Below are positions 62,048 to 64,000 of a stretch of DNA of 64,000 bases, in pieces. Under the pieces are notes generated by a model. The model did not search any database. It was not told where the DNA came from and worked only from the letters and a program-made list of their open reading frames with translations. The translations under genes and the position numbers were made by a program. Within the stretch, counting starts at the first letter, position 1, and each line of letters starts with the position of its first letter. The DNA lies in NCBI GenBank assembly GCA_030448105.1, contig JAUJNP010000007.1:62001-126000 (forward strand). Reading direction: 5' to 3'. The stretch is from Acidimicrobiales bacterium (lineage in GTDB: Bacteria > Actinomycetota > Acidimicrobiia > Acidimicrobiales > Iamiaceae).

Positions 62048-62812
62048 GTGACCGACGACGAGCTGCTCGCCGTGCTGGCCGCCGCCGCCGACGCGGCCGC
62101 CGCCGCGCTGGTGGGCACCGCCGACTGGGGCCTGGTCGGCACCCGGCCGGGCCAGCACCACAGCGACCTGGCCGCCGACCGGGCCGCGGTCGCCGTGCTG
62201 GTAGGGGCCGGCGTGGGGGTGCTGAGCGAGGAGAGCGGCCGCCACCACGCCGACCGGGCCGTCACCGTGGTCATCGACCCCCTCGACGGTTCCACCAACG
62301 CCGCCCGGGGGCTGCCCTGGTACGCCACCAGCCTGTGCGCGGTCGACGACGACGGGCCGCGCGTCGGGCTGGTGGTCGACCTGGTGCACGGCACCCGCTA
62401 TGAGGCGACCCGGGGTGGCGGCGCCCGCCGCGACGGTCGAACACTTGTGGCCGTAGGCCCCGAGGCCCTGACCGACGCCATCATCGGGATCAACGGCCTG
62501 CCGGCATCACACCTGGGTTGGGACCAGTTCCGCGCGCTGGGAGCGGCCGCCCTGGACCTGTGCGCGGTGGCCGAGGGCCGCCTGCACGGCTTCGTCGACT
62601 GCACCGACGACGGCCTGGCCCCGTGGGACTACCTGGGCGCCCTCCTCGTGTGCCGGGAGGCCGGTGCCGCCGTCGTCGACCTCCACGACCGTCCGTTGGT
62701 CGACCTGGACCACCACGCCCGCCGCACGGTGGTGGCCGGCGCGACCGAGTCGCTCCTCGGTGAGCTGCGGCGGGCCCGGATGTCCACCGCCCCGCTCGTG
62801 GCGCCCTCCTAG
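62048..62812 (+). CDS. Inositol-monophosphatase-family phosphatase
   Basis: 254 residues from GTG. Mg2+-dependent sugar/inositol phosphatase fold: LSEESGRH near 60, metal motif VVIDPLDGSTNAARGLPWYATSL near 75, and C-terminal APWDYLGALLVCREAGAAVVD near 195. Could act on inositol phosphate, histidinol phosphate or PAP; the family does not decide. Short 20-base gap to the NUDIX gene suggests an operon. Confidence 0.88.
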   Translation: MTDDELLAVLAAAADAAAAALVGTADWGLVGTRPGQHHSDLAADRAAVAVLVGAGVGVLSEESGRHHADRAVTVVIDPLDGSTNAARGLPWYATSLCAVDDDGPRVGLVVDLVHGTRYEATRGGGARRDGRTLVAVGPEALTDAIIGINGLPASHLGWDQFRALGAAALDLCAVAEGRLHGFVDCTDDGLAPWDYLGALLVCREAGAAVVDLHDRPLVDLDHHARRTVVAGATESLLGELRRARMSTAPLVAPS

Positions 62813-62832
62813 GCTGCCCCGATGGGGCGTCG

Positions 62833-63369
62833 ATGAGCGGGCGGGTGCAGCGGGCGGCGCTGCGGATCTACCGGCGCCTGCCCACCCTCGGCCGACGTTG
62901 GGTGGTGCGCACCCTTGCCCCCACCTACACCGTCGGCGCCATGTGCTTCATCGAGCGGCGCGACGGGGCCCTGCTCCTGGTGCGCCACCTCTACCGGCGG
63001 CGATGGGGGGTCCCGGGCGGTCTGCTGGAGCGGGGCGAGCGGCCCTCCGACGCCGCCCTCCGCGAGGTCGGGGAGGAGGTCCACCTGCGGGTGCGCCTGG
63101 TGGGCGAGCCGGCGGTGGTGGTCGACGCGGTGCCCCAGCGGGTCGACATCGTCTACCGCGCCGAGCCCATCGGCGATGCTGACCTCGAAGCCGTGGGGCC
63201 CAGCTCGCCCGAGATCGTCGAGGCCCGGTGGTTCCCCAGGGACGAGTTGCCCGAGCTCCAGCACGAGACCGCCGGCGCCCTGGTGGCCCTCGCGCGGTCG
63301 TCGCGGTCGCCCCAGGCCCCCTCCGTCGACGCCCTGCTGACCGCGGCCGAGGATCGCCGTCCCCGATAG
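62833..63369 (+). CDS. NUDIX hydrolase
   Basis: 178 residues. NUDIX box GGLLERGERPSDAALREVGEEVHL (about 61-84) complete, with the RE-x-x-EE core. The N-terminal 30 residues are basic and helical. Hydrolyses a nucleoside diphosphate linked to another group; substrate unknown. Downstream gene of the IMPase-like phosphatase. Confidence 0.88.
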   Translation: MSGRVQRAALRIYRRLPTLGRRWVVRTLAPTYTVGAMCFIERRDGALLLVRHLYRRRWGVPGGLLERGERPSDAALREVGEEVHLRVRLVGEPAVVVDAVPQRVDIVYRAEPIGDADLEAVGPSSPEIVEARWFPRDELPELQHETAGALVALARSSRSPQAPSVDALLTAAEDRRPR

Positions 63370-63385
63370 CCTCGGCGCCCCACCC

Positions 63386-63425
63386 GGGCGCGTAGCTCAG
63401 CTGGCCAGAGCGCTGCCCTTACAAG
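63386..63425 (+). pseudogene. 5' half of a tRNA (Val-TAC-like), truncated
   Basis: GGGCGCG-TA-GCTC-AGCTGGCCA-GAGC-GCTGCCCTTACAAG: acceptor strand, D arm and anticodon loop (TAC) of a normal tRNA. The following sequence does not supply the anticodon 3' strand or a T arm. No intron-like end or exon is found before the complete tRNA-Val at 63519. Confidence 0.65.
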
Positions 63426-63518
63426 CCAATCCGGAGGTCTCCCGCAACGCTGTGACCAGGGGAAATGCTCCTTCCCGCCGCAGCGCGACCAGTAGCGGAC
63501 CAGTATGTAGTCCCCCTC

Positions 63519-63591
63519 GGGCGCTTAGCTCAGTCGGAAGAGCAGCACGCTTACATCGTGCAGGTCGTCGGTTCGAGCCCGGCAGCGCCCA
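63519..63591 (+). tRNA. tRNA-Val (anticodon TAC)
   Basis: Complete: acceptor GGGCGCT/AGCGCCC, D arm GCTC/GAGC, anticodon stem GCACG/CGTGC around CTTACAT (TAC), T arm GTCGG-TTCGAGC-CCGGC with one T-G pair, discriminator A, then CCG (CCA not encoded). Lies 93 bases after the truncated tRNA. Confidence 0.92.
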
Positions 63592-63895
63592 CCGACCCGT
63601 CGGCTCCCGTTGTCAGCGGTCGGGGGCCGTGCCATACTGCCCGGCACCCCACCGACGGCCGTGCCCTGCACACCGTCGTCGGCGTCTGAGGCGGTAGCGC
63701 CTCCCGAGTCAGGAACGATAGGTCGTGAGCAGGGAACCACGGCCGAACGAGCGTCCCGTTCCGTTTCTGACTCCCGTGGAGGGTTCCCATGTTCGACCTA
63801 CGCCGTGCGTTCGGCGTGCCCCGTCTCGGCATGCCCGCCGAGGTGGCTGGGTGGCTTCGGCTGGCCCGCAACCCGTCCGCGACCGTTCCGTGGCG
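63592..63895. other. Stretch between tRNA genes with no gene seen
   Basis: About 300 bases with no reading frame of good composition and no recognisable RNA. It holds short inverted segments (cgacggccgtgcc near 63652 and ggccgtgcc at 63628) but no terminator-like hairpin with a T-run. Confidence 0.5.
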
Positions 63896-63971
63896 GGAGG
63901 ATTGCAGGCGGTGCGCCCACACGCTTCCCTGCTAAGGAAGTGACGGCGGTTCGACTCCCGCCGCGCCCACC
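63896..63971 (+). pseudogene. tRNA-like mosaic near the right edge
   Basis: GGAGGAT at 63896-63902 looks like a Ser tRNA 5' end, and CTTCC-CTGCTAA-GGAAG (63924-63940) is a Ser(GCT) anticodon arm. What follows is a short variable region, a T arm missing one G (GGCGG-TTCGACT-CCCGC) and CGCGCCCACC. The acceptor end does not pair with GGAGGAT but does pair with GGGCGCG of the truncated tRNA at 63386. No functional cloverleaf can be folded. Confidence 0.5.
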
Positions 63972-64000
63972 TGCGTTCTCTCGGTCCGCGTCTGCAGGCG

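Noticed and set aside
63386..63591. tRNA-Val interrupted by a group I intron
   Set aside because: The downstream sequence is itself a complete tRNA with a different acceptor, and no intron core or 3' exon for the first half is present.

Overview
The window is very GC-rich chromosomal DNA (codon third positions are almost all G or C, and GTG and TTG starts are frequent). Gene content points to an actinobacterium, most likely a member of the Acidimicrobiia or a relative. It has two F420-dependent luciferase-like oxidoreductases, a BldD homologue, a fused acetyl-CoA carboxylase carboxyltransferase, a FolP2-type dihydropteroate synthase homologue, DUF2510 and Ltp-type surface proteins, a Tad pilus locus without outer-membrane parts, and an LARTG-type sorting signal. 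The class-level placement is inference. No prophage, IS element, CRISPR array or rRNA operon was seen.

Layout. 1-2.5 kb: small secreted or membrane proteins on the minus strand, then an intergenic gap and tRNA-Ala(GGC). 2.6-5.5 kb: a leucyl-tRNA synthetase gene broken by about eleven indels and a nonsense codon. 5.6-12.1 kb: lipid/CoA-type enzymes and a glycosyltransferase-PAC2-phosphotransferase operon. 12.3-18.1 kb: thioredoxin-like YbbN, DNA-uptake genes comEA-comEC, a folP2-like gene and holA. 18.1-25 kb: rpsT diverging from lepA, then CIRCE-hrcA-dnaJ-rsmE, bldD and hemW. 25-26.4 kb: accDA. 26.4-36.2 kb: a LysM protein and a membrane pseudokinase, a nine-gene Tad pilus operon with overlapping genes, and a divergent MerR-like regulator. 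36.3-40.7 kb: phoH-ybeY-corC-era. 40.7-47.4 kb: Uma2-type nuclease, dinG, uppS, recO, a frameshifted TM2 gene and glyQS. 47.4-56.8 kb: ppdK-terC and dnaG-rpoD. 56.8-64 kb: tRNA-Asn, tRNA-Met, metabolic enzymes, tRNA-Val(TAC) and tRNA remnants.

Most operons use translational coupling through 4-base ATGA/GTGA overlaps. Three patterns lie outside the ordinary annotation. First, families of short TCC-loop hairpin repeats are scattered between genes. Some have entered coding sequence: two in-frame tandem 26-codon units in the DinG N-terminus, and one at the start of hemW. Second, a triple GAAA repeat with 9- and 10-base periods occurs at both the Tad operon promoter and the pseudokinase promoter, which suggests a shared regulon read by the divergent MerR-like protein. 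Third, sequence damage is concentrated in leuS and in a rearranged tRNA cluster at the right edge.
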